Positions 10,150 to 20,648 are shown, counted from the first letter of the stretch. The stretch: DNA of 64,000 nt from Emiliania huxleyi CCMP1516 (GCF_000372725.1 NW_005202428.1:2598873-2662872); one strand, 5' to 3'. Notes: generated by a model not told the origin, from the letters alone. A program made the numbers and translations.

Positions 10150-11626
10150 CTACAGCCCGTCGACCGCCACGGTGTAGTCGTACTCGATGGTAGGGATGAC
10201 GGAGGAGATGAACTTGAGGAAGAGGAAGAGGTACCTGGGGGGCGGGGGGCGGGGGGGGGAGTGGGGCAAGGCAAGAGAGGGAGAGGAGAGGGCAGGGGAA
10301 GAGAGGATAGAGGAGGAGAGGAGAGGAGAGGAGAGGAGAGGAGAGGAGAGGAGAGGAGAGGAGAGGAGAGGAGAGGAGAGGAGAGGAGAGGAGAGGAGAG
10401 GAGAGGAGAGGAGAGGAGAGGAGAGGAGAGGAGAGGAGAGGAGAGGAGAGGAGAGGAGAGAGGAGTATGAGGCCAGGAGCGAGGGGGGGGAGGCGCACTG
10501 CGGCGGCTTGGCCTCTCGCCCCGCGGACTGCAGCTCGGCGACAAGCTTGTGCATCACCGACGCGTGCTTGCCTGAGGAAAGAGGGAGGCGGGGTCAGCTT
10601 CTGCACACGCTTAAGGCAGGCTGCCCCGCGGCATTGCAACGGCGAGGCAGCGGCGGGCCCGCCCTGCCTCTCCCTCTTCTCGGCTAAGGAGAGGCGGACA
10701 TGGGTGGATGCTCATGTGCAGCCCTGCCCCCTCGGCGATGTGCGGGTGCGACTCGAGGGTGACTGTCTTGAGGGCGTGGTCGGCGGAGACGTCCTCCAGC
10801 AGCTGCGCCTGTGCGGGAGGCAAGCCGAGCCGAGAGTGAGCGGGAGAGGGAGGGAGCGGGAGTGAGAGATCGAGAGAAGAGAGACAGAGAGACGAGAGAC
10901 GAGAGAGGCAGACAGAGGCAGACAGAAGCCGCGCGCGCGTCTCTCCTGCGTGAGCGGCTGCCGCGACTCCGAGTAGCCGTACAGCCAGACGCGCCCTGAC
11001 TGGTAGTACTTGTCGTAGGTGATGGTCACGTCGTACGTCCGCGTCTTGACGATGCCGCTGCCGCCGCCCAGCGCAGAAGGGTCGTCCGCCTCCACCATCC
11101 CTCCCATCTCCAGCTCCGCCTCCCCCGCCGCGCCGTCGGCGCCGCCCGCGTCCTCGCTGCCGCCGCCCGCCGCCGCGCCCGACGGTCCCGCGACGTCCAT
11201 GTGGGCGACCGCGTCGGCGAGCATGTCGGGCGCCTCCTCCTGCCGCTCGACCTTGTGGTTCGCGTGCGTCAGCGACCAGCCCTCGTCCCCCTCCCCCTCG
11301 TCGCCGTCCACCAGCATCTCCGCGTCCGCACCCGACGCGAGGCTGGCGGCGCGGCGCTGGCACGGGACGCTGCGCGTGACGAGGTACTGCTTGTTCGGCG
11401 GGAGGAACGGGCGCGCCTTGTCCGGCTCGCCAGCCTGCCAGGACCACGTCGGGCAGCGCAGCACCAGCTGGTCGCCGGCCTCAACAAACTCGTCCGGAGT
11501 CAACACACCCTTCTCCAGGAACTGGGAGGTGGTGAGGACGGGGGTGAGGTACTCGGCCGTGCCGAGCATCGCGTTGCGGCCCATGTTCCAGAGCGCGCCG
11601 CTGTAGGTGGAGTGGCCGCCTGACAT
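10150..11626 (-). CDS. ATG3: ATG3, E2-like enzyme for ATG8 lipidation
   Basis: Autophagy E2-like enzyme that transfers ATG8 to phosphatidylethanolamine. From ATG 11626 it reads AEYLTPVLTTSQFLEKGVLT, DEFVEAGDQLVLRCPTWSW and FLPPNKQYLVTRSVPC, then an acidic flexible region, then YDVTITYDKYYQSGRVWLYG and SESRQPL. Exons: 11626-10946, 10808-10700, 10571-10499, 10234-10150. The catalytic motif HPC is split by the second intron (CCAT|gt..ag|GCAAG) and restores HPCKHASVMHK. The last exon gives YLFLFLKFISSVIPTIEYD. Introns 2 and 3 are GT-AG. Intron 1 (10945-10809) appears to be GA-AG, because keeping the residue count of the family requires ending exon 1 at ACGCAG. Confidence 0.93.
10311..10462. repeat. 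(GGAGA)n minisatellite inside ATG3 intron 3
   Basis: About 30 copies of the pentamer GGAGA, nearly perfect. It fills most of the 264-nt last intron of ATG3 (10235-10498). Confidence 0.95.
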
Positions 11627-11853
11627 CGCTGATGAGAGGATGTGGAAGGGCCAGTGTCGGGCGGCAGCGGGCCGGCCAGAGAAAAGAAAACCATGCGGCA
11701 ACTGAGGCCTATCGTGTGCGTCGCCCATCTCTCCCTGGAGATGACTGCTCTATTTATTTATTGCCGACACGACTGGTGGCGCCTCTCGCTCGCGCTGCAC
11801 AACAGCAGAAGGACGTGCACACCGGCGTAGCATCATGGGCCCGTCCCTTGATT

Positions 11854-14264
11854 CTACAGCGCGCCCGCCTTGGCGTCGTCGTCCTCGACCCGCCAGAGGC
11901 GCAGCTTCCCGTCAACGCCGGCGCTCAGCACGCGCAGCGCGTCGTTCGAGTACTGCAGCGCCGTCGGCGGGGAGGGGCCGTGGCCGTGCGGGATCGTCTC
12001 GAGAGTGACCCCGCGGCCGACGTCAACGATGGAGGTGCCCGTCGCGGTGGCGCCCACGAGCCGCTTCGCAAAGGGCGAGAGGGCGACCCGCTCGAAGGGT
12101 GTTCCGTGCGGCGCCTTGCCGCGCCCGACCTCCGCCGGCTCGGCGTGCCGCAAGTCGGTGCGCACGACAGACCACTCGGCGTCGCGGGCGGCGACGGCGA
12201 GGTGGACGCAGTCCTGCGCGAAGCTCGCCGCCGTCACGCCGCGCGAATGCCCACCCACGCAAAAGACCTGCCTCAGGCCGGTGGGCTCGGCCGCGTCGCC
12301 GCCTCCTCCGCCGCGCGCCACCACCTCAAAGACCGGCACTTGGCCGTGCCGCACCGCGACCGCGCGGCCCGGCGCGAGCTGCGCCGTCGCCGCGACGGCC
12401 ACGAGCTTCGAGTCCGCGGAGATGGACGCGCCCAAGACGGCCGCCTGCTTGGCCGTCTCGCGCGCGACCAGCGAGCCCGAGAGCGACCAGAGGCAGACGC
12501 TGTGCGGCGCGGCAAGGGGGGGAGGGCGAGGGTCAGGCAAGCGGGGGGCGGCGCCGGCGCGGGTCGCGGGTGAGGTCGCACCTGCGGTCGCCCTCGGAGC
12601 CGACCGTCACTATGTACTGCGAGTTTGGCGCCAAAATCGCGGCGCTCAGCGGCGCGGGGTGCACCGCCGCCGCGTCGAACTCCCGACGCAGCTGCAGCTT
12701 GGGCGAGAGCGAGTAGGCGAGGAGGCGGCGGCCGGCGGCCGTCGCGACGAGGACGTTGCGCCCGCTGGCAGAGATGGAGCATGCCGTGCCAAAGTCCAGG
12801 TGGACGTTGGCGATGAGCGGCGTCGGCAGCGGAGCGCCTAGGGACGACCAGCAGCAGTCTCGGGGCGGTCCAGGAGAGGACGAGCGGCACACGCTGCGGA
12901 TCGCCTGAGCCCGCCTGCCGCAGGCCGCTGAAGACGCGCAGCGTACGGTCCGACGAGACGGCGGCCGCGAGAGCGCCGTCCTGCGAGAGCGCCGCGCCGG
13001 TGACGCCCTCGCTGAAGCCCTTGAGCGTGCAGAGCAGCCGCGGGTGGGAGAGCGGCGGCGGCGTAGGCCTCTTCTTCGGCCTCGCCGCCTCCGGACCCTT
13101 GGCCGCCGCAAGCGCAACCGCAGACGTCTCGCCGTCGCTCTCCTCCTCGCCCTCGCCCTCGCCCTCGCCCTCGTCGGCAGGGCGCAAGCGCAGCAGCTGC
13201 GACGGCACGGCAACAGCCGCCGCGGCCGCCCACCGCACCAGCCGCAGAGGCAGCAACAGCAGCCCTGCTACCGAGGCCAGACGGATGCGAGACGAGGCAG
13301 GCTCGTCCTCAAGGCGCAGCTCGCCCTCGCCGGTGACGACGCCGCCGCGCTTCTTGCGCTTGGCTGCGAGCTTCGCCGCCGCCTCCCTCTTTGCCCGCTG
13401 CCTCTCGCGCTTGGCCGCCTTGGCTTCGGCCGCGGCGGCGGTGGCAGCGGCGGAGCAGGCCGGCGCTGCGCTCTCCGTTCCGCCTCTGCGGCGGCAGCTG
13501 CTGCAGACTGTGCAGCGGAGGAGTCCGAGGAGCATCGCGCCGAGGCAGAGAGGCCCGAGCCAGCCGGCCAGCCTTCCCCAGTGTGCGTGGTTGCGCGTCG
13601 CGGCCACGTGCGGGTGGGCGATGGCAGCCTCGAGGAGAGGCTGCAGGTGCGGGTGGGACAGCGCAGCCGCGTAGGCGCGGGCGGCGAGGGCGGCTGACGA
13701 GTTGTGGGCAGCGCCGAGCATGGCGGTCGCCCTCTCCGCGTGCGGGTGCTGCAACGCCTCGGCGACAGACGCAGCCGCCGCTTCCAGCTGCGGGTGGCGC
13801 AGCGCGGTCGACACGAGATCGCTCGCCCTCGCCGCGATGTCGACGGCGACGGCGGCCGTGCTCGGGACTGCGATTGCCGCCGCGACCGCCGCAAGGAGAA
13901 TGTGGGGCACTGCAGTGACCGAGACGGCGCGGCAAAAGCAGAGTGTGAGGAAAGTTGCGGCGAACATCCCCGAACAGGGCACAGCGTCTGGATGCGAGGC
14001 GATTTCGCTCACCCTCTCAGCGAGCGCCGCCGCCCCAGCCTCGCTCATCTGTGAGGCCTCCCTCTGGGCTCTCTGAGCCATCGTCGCGGCCCAGACCCAC
14101 GCCGCGGTGAGCATCTCGCCTGCGCATAGGAGTGCGATTCGAGCAGTCGCAACGCAAATTTCCAGGCCTGCCCTCGCAAGCGTCTGCGCAGCCATCGCCA
14201 TCGCATGCGCCGCGGCAGCGGCCGCCGCCCAAGGGTCCTCGGTCTCGCTACCGTCTCGCTCCAT
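11854..14264 (-). CDS. TBL2-like membrane-anchored WD40 protein
   Basis: Resembles transducin-beta-like 2, an ER-anchored WD40 protein. From ATG 14264: an Ala-rich N-terminal region with hydrophobic segments (FAATFLTLCFCRAVSVTA; LAGWLGPLCLGAMLLGLL), HPH-containing repeats, a basic stretch (AKRERQRAKREAAAKLAAKR) and an acidic linker. WD40 repeats follow, from LLCTLKGFSEGVTGAALSQD through SVCLWSLSGSLVARETAKQA and VFCVGGHSRGVTAASFAQD to LRVLSAGVDGKLRLWRVED. A GT-AG intron (12581-12500) restores GSEGDR|SVCLW. Near 12840 the frame must change between SWTAPRLLLVV and LGAPLPTPLIANVHLDF, so there is a small indel, a sequencing error or an unrecognised intron. Confidence 0.75.
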
Positions 14265-14442
14265 CGAAAAACGCTACCCGGGTACAGCTGTAGAGCTCGC
14301 GACAGCGGTGAGGTGTAGGCGCGCGGGCAGTTTTCTTTTTTAAGTGTCTCTACCAAGGTTTCTTATGACCGCGCAAGACGTATAAAGGGTGGCTCAGGGC
14401 TCTGCCCGCAAGGCGCCCGCGTCGCCGACGCGGTACCATTGA

Positions 14443-15282
14443 CTAATCCCGGAATCACACCCACACGACTCCTCCGACACCCTCCAGGACGAGCTCCAGC
14501 GGAAGCTCGGCCTTTGGCTCTCCGCGGCGCTTCCCACCCTTCGGGTCGCGCTCGAGCGGGGCATGCCAGTCGATTTCTTCGGCGACTACCTTTACAACAA
14601 GGCCCACCACCGGCGGCCCCACGACGGCGTCCTCGCCGCCTGGGCGGACGCGATGCGCGCCCCGGCCAACGCGCCGGTCGTGCACGGCGACAAGGAGAAA
14701 CCAGAGCTCACCCGGCAGTACAATGAGGGGTACAAGACTGACCTCGCAGAACCCCATGCGGGGCCAGGAGGATGCGATGAGGTGAATGAGATCAAGCTCT
14801 GGACGCCCCTCCTCAAGACCTCCTCGGCGGGCGTTGGCAACGCCTCGAGTGGCGGCACGCCCGCCTCCGTCGGCCACTCCTACGCCTTCGGCAACACCGA
14901 GGAGAAGGCCCGCCGCCTGAACATGGGCTGCAAGGCGCGCGGGCAGCCCAGCCAACCCTTCTCCCACAAGACCGGCCACGGCTACGTCAAGGCGCATCGC
15001 GGTTTCTACCACGACGCGATCTTTGTCAAGCGCAACAACTTCAACCTGCTGCTCCACGAGACGTTCGGCGGCGGCTTCTCGCCCACCGCCGTTCTCAAGC
15101 TGCGCCGCCTCCCGCGCAAAGTCGCGCGCGGCAGCGTTGACCGCACGGCCTACTCGCCCAAGTACTCGCTCTCTTTTATGTCCCACCATGCAGAGCGCAT
15201 CTCTCTCTCTGTTGTGCGAGGCGTGAACCGCGCCATTCGCTCTCACCTGGCAACCCTGTCTGCACGTCTCGCGCGCGCGTGA
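14443..15282 (+). CDS. Hypothetical protein, probably 5'-incomplete
   Basis: The frame is open from 14443 after a TGA, but the first ATG is at 14563 (MPVDFFGDYLYNKAHHRRPH). The upstream codons (LQDELQRKLGLWLSAALPTL) look coding, so an upstream exon is likely. No family was recognised. Notable stretches are EKPELTRQYNEGYKTDLAEP, SYAFGNTEEKARRLNMGCK and FNLLLHETFGGGFSP. The stop lies directly before the first family B repeat, so the repeat may form part of the 3' UTR. Confidence 0.5.
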   Translation, partial: LIPESHPHDSSDTLQDELQRKLGLWLSAALPTLRVALERGMPVDFFGDYLYNKAHHRRPHDGVLAAWADAMRAPANAPVVHGDKEKPELTRQYNEGYKTDLAEPHAGPGGCDEVNEIKLWTPLLKTSSAGVGNASSGGTPASVGHSYAFGNTEEKARRLNMGCKARGQPSQPFSHKTGHGYVKAHRGFYHDAIFVKRNNFNLLLHETFGGGFSPTAVLKLRRLPRKVARGSVDRTAYSPKYSLSFMSHHAERISLSVVRGVNRAIRSHLATLSARLARA

Positions 15283-15293
15283 ACAGGGCTCCA

Positions 15294-15603
15294 GGCCCCA
15301 AATTACGTGTGAGTGTTAGAGTTGTTTGGTATTGAAAAATCTCTCTCACGACCAATAGCAACACAAAAACAACAAGCAGGGCTCCAGGCTGCCCCAAAGA
15401 CGTGTGAGTGTTAGAGTTGTTTGGTATTGCTAAAAATCTCTCTCTCTCCCAATAGGAATAGCAAAATCCGAATACCGTGCAAAAACACCCGAATACCACG
15501 TTCGTTTCGCCCAGGGGTCACTTTCGGTCACACCCGACGACCTCGAAAACAAAAATTAGAGTTGTTTGGTATTGCTAAAAATCTCTCTCACGACCTCGAG
15601 AAC
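15294..15603 (+). repeat. Three copies of dispersed repeat family B
   Basis: Copies at about 15294-15352, 15378-15450 and 15556-15603. Shared core: GAGTTGTTTGGTATTG then CTAAAAATCTCTCTC, preceded in the first two copies by GGGCTCCAGGC and ACGTGTGAGTGTTA. A fourth copy lies reversed at 47298-47360. Confidence 0.85.
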
Positions 15604-15741
15604 TAGCCGGGGCAGTCGGAGAAGGGGCAACTCCGTGCACTGACGGTCGGCCGCCAGAAAACACTGCGTGGATCGCGTCACACCACTCCTCGCTACCCAA
15701 CGCGGCCAAAGGATATCCACCTCGAGAACCTCGAGAAGGCT

Positions 15742-17775
15742 GTGAATACTCGAGCCGGGTTCGGTGCTATGTCGCGCTCGAGCAACAACCGCAAGCAGCC
15801 GCTCGACTACGGCACCGCGGCCGCCATCCGAGACCTGTGCGTGCACCAGGCGTGGCACGCGGTCAACCTGGCCAGCGGCGTGCCCTCCGACGCCAGGTGC
15901 GACGCCGAGGCGATGAACGAGTCAATCGAGCGGCTCGAGCACCTATCCACGCGGGCAATCGAGCACGCCAAGGAGCTGGCGAGCTCGTGCGCCTGGCACG
16001 CCGCGCTGCAGCGCATGGAGGAGGGCTACCTCGGCAGCGGCCGGGTTCCGGCCGCCTCGCCCTTCTCTTCGTCCGACGCGGCGGCCGAGGCGATCGAGCC
16101 GCTCAAGGTGGTGCACCGCACGCTGGCGCCCTCCAATGGGGACCTGTACGAGCTCGCCAGCGGCGCCGCGTGGTACGCCGCTAACGAGCGCTCTGGGCTC
16201 GAGGACGAGTCTGCTGCGAGCCTGGTCAGCATGTGCCGTGCGTTTGAGCGGCTCTACCGGCTGCAGCGCCGCCCGTGGCGCGGCGTCAACCTCGGCGGGT
16301 GGCTGCTGCTCGAGCGGGGCCCGTCGGCACCCTTCTACGAGGCGAACGGCATCGTCGGCGACGACGGAGAGTGGGACGCCACCGAGGCGCTAAGCCGAGA
16401 CGGCGGCTCCGGCGCCGTCACCGCTCTCGCCTACCACCGGCAGAGGCACTTTCGGGAGGGCGATTTGGCCGAGATTGCGCGGCGCGGCTTCAACTCTGTC
16501 CGGCTCCCCTTCGGCTACTGGATCGTGACCGGACCGACGCACGGAGACCCGTACGTCGGCCCCTCGATCGAGCTCATCGACGCCGCCGTCGAGTGGGCCG
16601 CCCGGCACGGGCTGCAGGTCCTTCTCGACTTGCACGGCAACCCGGGCGGAGAGACGGAGGAGAAGGTCTGCGGCCGAGCGAAGCCGGACTGGAGCTGGGA
16701 GGACTGGAGGCGCGACGAGGCGCTCGAGGTGATCGCGCTCCTTGCCGATCGGTACAAGGAGTACGACCATGTGACCGGGCTGCAGGTTTGCAACGAGCCG
16801 TCGCGCAGCTGCCCGCCCTCGGAGCTGCTCGCCCACTACATCGAGGCGGTGGCGACGGTACGCGAGGCGGGCATGCCGCCCGAGCGGGTGTCGGTTGTCT
16901 GCCCGTGCTACTTCCTCGAAGAGGACCGGCGCGACTTTCTCAAGGAGTGGCGCGAGGCGTGCGCGGCCGGCGAGCTCGACGGTGCGGTGCTCGACATGCA
17001 CCCGTACTTCTTCACTCCGTGGTCGAACGAGGTGACGAGAGGGCTCGTCTCGGACCAGGCGCGGGAGGAGGCAGAGTCGTGGGACTTGCTGCCCGCGTGC
17101 GTGGTCGGCGAGTTCTCTGCCGCGTTCCACACCTACCAGGGAGAGCCGTGCTGCGACCGCTCCGCCGAGGGGCGACAGTTGCTCAACGACTTTCTGCGCG
17201 TGCAGCAGGACGCGTACTCGCAGCATGCGACACACGGCCACTTTTACTGGACGTGGTCGGATGGGGCGGTGGGATGGTCGCGGCAGGCAGCGTACCTCGA
17301 CGCTCCAGACGCGGTGCCAGAGGAGGACGAGGACGAGGAGGACGAGGAGGGCGAGGGGGAGGAAGAGGACGAGGAGGAGATGGACGAGGCAGAGGACGAG
17401 GAGGAGGAGGAGGAGGAGGAGGAGGACGAGGATATGGGCGAGGAAGGCGAGGAGGAGGAGGAGGATGGGGAGGAGGAGGAGGAGGAGGAGGAGGACGAGC
17501 AGATGCAGGAGGAGGAGGAGGAGGAGGAGGAGGAGGAGGAGGAGGAGGAGGAGGAGGAGGAGGAGGGGGAGGGGGAGGAGGAGGAAGAGGGCGAGGACGG
17601 CGAGGACGGCGAGGAGGAGGGCGAGGAGGAGGGCGAGGAGGAGGAGGAGGAGGGCGAGGAGGAGGAGGAGAGCGAGAGCGAGGACGGGCGCGGGCGTCGG
17701 GTGCGGCGATCTCGAGCCTCGTCCCGTGCCTCGTCGCCGTATGCCCTACGCACGAAGCGCCTCTCCGGCAGCTAG
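15742..17775 (+). CDS. GH5-family exo-beta-1,3-glucanase-like protein with long acidic tail
   Basis: Glycoside hydrolase family 5 of the glucan 1,3-beta-glucosidase kind. Catalytic-domain landmarks in order: RGVNLGGWLLLE (~residue 180), GFNSVRLPFGYW, LLDLHGNPGG, LQVCNEPS with predicted acid/base Glu352, DMHPYFF, VVGEFS with predicted nucleophile Glu457, and HFYWTWSDGAVGW. The first ~175 residues are helical and not part of the usual fold. After ~residue 525 comes an almost pure Glu/Asp run (nucleotides ~17325-17680), then a short basic end (RGRRVRRSRASSRASS). No signal peptide is obvious at either Met (15742 or 15769), so a cytosolic or storage-glucan role is possible. Single exon. Confidence 0.85.
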   Translation: MNTRAGFGAMSRSSNNRKQPLDYGTAAAIRDLCVHQAWHAVNLASGVPSDARCDAEAMNESIERLEHLSTRAIEHAKELASSCAWHAALQRMEEGYLGSGRVPAASPFSSSDAAAEAIEPLKVVHRTLAPSNGDLYELASGAAWYAANERSGLEDESAASLVSMCRAFERLYRLQRRPWRGVNLGGWLLLERGPSAPFYEANGIVGDDGEWDATEALSRDGGSGAVTALAYHRQRHFREGDLAEIARRGFNSVRLPFGYWIVTGPTHGDPYVGPSIELIDAAVEWAARHGLQVLLDLHGNPGGETEEKVCGRAKPDWSWEDWRRDEALEVIALLADRYKEYDHVTGLQVCNEPSRSCPPSELLAHYIEAVATVREAGMPPERVSVVCPCYFLEEDRRDFLKEWREACAAGELDGAVLDMHPYFFTPWSNEVTRGLVSDQAREEAESWDLLPACVVGEFSAAFHTYQGEPCCDRSAEGRQLLNDFLRVQQDAYSQHATHGHFYWTWSDGAVGWSRQAAYLDAPDAVPEEDEDEEDEEGEGEEEDEEEMDEAEDEEEEEEEEEDEDMGEEGEEEEEDGEEEEEEEEDEQMQEEEEEEEEEEEEEEEEEEEGEGEEEEEGEDGEDGEEEGEEEGEEEEEEGEEEEESESEDGRGRRVRRSRASSRASSPYALRTKRLSGS

Positions 17776-18617
17776 CGCCACGGCCTCTTCATGTCCCAGC
17801 GACTGGCGAGGGTCTCCGGCGCGGGCCACTGCGTCTGCCTCGCCCGCCGTGTTTCGCAAACCTCACGCGAGCCAACTGCGCGGCGACGCCAAGCTCTCCC
17901 GCCCGAGGGGGCCGCGCCTCGCTCCAGTGGGCGCGCCCCCGTGCTCCGGGTTGCGCTTGGGGCAAGTCTGGAAGTGCTCTATGGCTTGCTCTCCAGTCGT
18001 GACCGGCGTGCCGAGTGGATCGGCAGGGTCGGGGTGGGACCTGGCGCCGTGGAGCGTTGGATCGGCGGCAGCCAGTCGCCTGCCTCCGATCCCGCGCTCC
18101 TGCGGCCACCGCCGCGGCGCGAGTCTGACGCGTGGCAGGGGCCTGCCGTGGAAGCCTTGCCTTGGGGTTGACTCACGCGCTCCTGCGCTGAGGGTTCTCG
18201 CCTGAGAGCTCGAGGAGGCGCGCGCAGCAGCCGCCGGCCCGCCTCTCAGTTTGCACGCCGCCCAGCGAGTAGAGTACACAGAGTGCCTCTCGCTCTGTCG
18301 TCAGTTCCCGAACTCACGGTTATCACATGCACATGCACATGCACGTAAAGGGCAAAGCCGCGTACCGTACAGTGGGTAGTATTACACATTTTTTGAAGAG
18401 TTTCAGTTAACATCAAGGTGTTGCAGTGAAGAGTGATGCGAGTTGCGACACTGCGTGTCAATTTAATCTTTTCCCCTTTAGGAAGTTTAGCCTTTTCCCT
18501 CTTCGCACACACTGGTGTCGGTCCCCAGAGGCTCCAGCGTCCACCCGCCGGGACGGGACCCCCAGCCCGTGTGTGCAGTGTAGAGCGCGCTTTCCTGCGT
18601 GCCACAAGGCTGTGTGC
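17776..18617. other. Intergenic, no gene recognised
   Basis: 3' flank of the glucanase gene. Only compositionally biased frames occur, without family resemblance. CACATG-type short repeats sit near 18325-18345. Confidence 0.5.

Positions 18618-18618
<1 letters not shown>

Positions 18619-18698
<80 letters not shown>
18619..18698. repeat. (GT)n microsatellite
   Basis: About 40 GT dinucleotides directly abutting the left inverted-repeat arm. Confidence 0.95.
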
Positions 18699-18699
<1 letters not shown>

Positions 18700-20528
18700 A
18701 TACATCGAGATCCTCTGCGGGACACCAGTAGATTTGTACATTTGTTTGTTGAGTGGAGATCGTAGATGCCGATCAGAGATCTTCCACACACAGCATCTCT
18801 CACAAAACTCAGAGTCCTTTAACTGAAGATAGAGATCTTGAGCTGCCGCCATCGTCACCTCGAGATCTCAGGCCGGAGACGGAGATGTTGACTTCGCGCC
18901 AAAGGCGCCTCGAGATCTCAGGCCGGAGACGGAGATGTTGACTTCGCGCCAAAGGCGCCTCGAGAATCGTGTGGCCGACTGGAGATTGCAAAATGGCGCG
19001 AAAAGAGGGGGGAGATCCGCTTGAAGGTGTGAAAGGAAAAGAGCACCCCCTTGGAAGGACGTCGATCCCCCCCCCTGACACGCCTCCCCCACGAGATTGG
19101 AGCAGATTGGAGATTGGAGACAGGAGATGGAGATCGGAGACCGCGCCTCCTTGTTATGAGCGCGCCGCGATGGAGCTCACCTCGTTAGTCTCTGGCATGA
19201 CCGAGTTCGCCGCGAACCTGTATCCTCTAAAGACCGAGGAGGAGCTCGTGGCGCTCCTGAGTGGCATGCACCACTTCCCACCTGGCGTGCCTGAGCGTGC
19301 CCGTCGCGTCCATGAGCGGCTGCCCGCCGGGTCGGCACTCTGCTCCTCTGACGTCGGCGTGCTGATTGACCGGCTCGACACGGAGGGAGGCCTTGGCGGG
19401 TTGCACAAGCATCTCGCGCACACAAGGAGGACCCTCTACATTTCGTTCCGAGCACCAACACGGAGGCCGCGGAGCAGGCGTGTCGAGCCGCCCTCTCGCC
19501 CTGCACGCGTTGCCCCCTTGTCACATGTGATGTGCATGCACATGTGCATGTGCAAATCCGCCTGTATAGGCCTTCGTCTTTCTCGCTCGCTCGAAGCACA
19601 TCTTCCGCCACAACGTGCCACATGAATGAGGCGTCCTCCCCCCCCCTCCCTCCCCCCCCCCACACACACACACAAAATTATTTGTTGATGGCAGCGCGAA
19701 CCACACGATAACGCCCCCAGTTCGGCGTACACAGTCATAGACCGCGCGCGCAGCGCGCTCCGTGTTTGCATACCGCCCTGGCGGACTCGTTTACACTTCC
19801 TAGCTCAAGCCAGGCGCCCCGCAGGCCATAAAGAGGAGCGCAGATTAAAATGGCGCCGCAGGCTCCCCGGGCCGTCCGCGCACCAGTAACCTTTAAAAAA
19901 CAAAAAGATCATCACAGCGGCCTCTGTGATCTCCAATCTCCAATCTCCAATCTCGATCTCCAATCTCGATCTCCAAACAATCTACCAAGCCAGACTGCTA
20001 CTGCCTGCGATCTACTACTCTCTTGCAGAGATCTCGATTACTCCCACACAGCCATCCACATGGCCACACCCTCGAGCCGGGCATCTGATCGGCTAACCAT
20101 CTGCCCGCGCGCATCGAGGGAACCAAAGGCCTTCATGTACACTTGCGACCGGATCTCGGCGGGCTGATCGGCAAGGTGGTGGGTCGGCCCGACTCCGATC
20201 CGAAGGAACGTGGGAGCCTCGACGGCCATGCCGTCCTTCTCGCCCTTCACCACGTGGTCGACCTTCGCCAGGGTCTGTGCGACGGCTTCGACCTTGTGGC
20301 GGAACCCGTCGCGTGGCGCCCCTGAGGCCTTGCTCCAGATCACCGACAGCTCGTCTCCGCCAGTGCGGTACACCACCCCCTTCATCTCCTCGGTACTAGC
20401 CTCCTTCACCACCGAGCTCAGCAGAGCGGCGTAGTGGTGGAGCGCGCCATCGCCTGCGACGTGGTCGATGGTGTCGTTCACGCCCTTGAAGCCCTGGATG
20501 TCGATCGAGAAGAACGCTGGATCGATGC
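18699..20528. repeat. Left arm of 1.8-kb inverted repeat flanking the STING/GGDEF genes
   Basis: From CATACATCGAGATC at ~18699 to GGATCGATGC at ~20528 this sequence is the near-perfect reverse complement of ~24609-26385. Differences seen: a perfect 50-bp tandem duplication present only here (18861-18910/18911-18960), a small insertion near 18735, a 2-nt indel in the embedded ORF, and a short change at ~20155-20165. It contains GATTGGA/TCTCCAATC oligonucleotide runs near 19095-19135 and 19930-19975. Confidence 0.92.
19170..19625 (+). CDS. Hypothetical ORF within the left arm
   Basis: Starts MELTSLVSGMTEFAANLYPL and continues ELVALLSGMHHFPPGVPERA with credible coding composition for about 95 codons, then becomes Arg-rich. 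No family was recognised. The right-arm copy is shifted out of frame by 2 extra nucleotides, so at most one copy is functional in this form. It is convergent with the truncated GGDEF copy in the same arm. Confidence 0.35.
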   Translation: MELTSLVSGMTEFAANLYPLKTEEELVALLSGMHHFPPGVPERARRVHERLPAGSALCSSDVGVLIDRLDTEGGLGGLHKHLAHTRRTLYISFRAPTRRPRSRRVEPPSRPARVAPLSHVMCMHMCMCKSACIGLRLSRSLEAHLPPQRAT

Positions 20529-20604
20529 AGATTTTTTGTCGTTTTGTGGAATAGACAAGGTACACATTTTCTACAACATGCACATGCACACGCACATGCT
20601 GCAC
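20038..20604 (-). pseudogene. Truncated third GGDEF-domain copy
   Basis: Minus-strand reading gives DPAFFSIDIQGFKGVND, GDGALHHYAALLSS and RTGGDELSVIWSKASG, and ends as the intact gene does (AMWMAVWE). Homology stops abruptly at the repeat border (~20528), so the ankyrin repeats and the start of the GGDEF domain (DGLTKLLNKGAF) are missing and replaced by unrelated sequence. A small difference changes LADQAETEIRSQ to LADQPAEIRSQ. GALHHY matches unit 1 of the intact gene rather than unit 2 (GALHYY), which suggests gene conversion among copies. Confidence 0.85.
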
Positions 20605-20648
20605 ATGTCACATGCAATGAGTAATCGTCTGGCAGGTACAGGTCGCTG

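Noticed and set aside
10311..10462. CRISPR-like regular array
   Set aside because: Continuous 5-bp units without spacers; a microsatellite in a eukaryotic intron.
10085..10687. Ser/Leu/Pro and Glu/Arg repeat proteins over the GGAGA array
   Set aside because: Translations of a pentamer array in an ATG3 intron; no independent coding evidence.
16275..18002. 575-codon frame with long poly-Gly
   Set aside because: Out-of-frame reading of the GH5 gene and its GAG/GAC tail.
18433..18858. Cys-Val and Thr-His repeat ORFs
   Set aside because: Translations of the (GT)n microsatellite.
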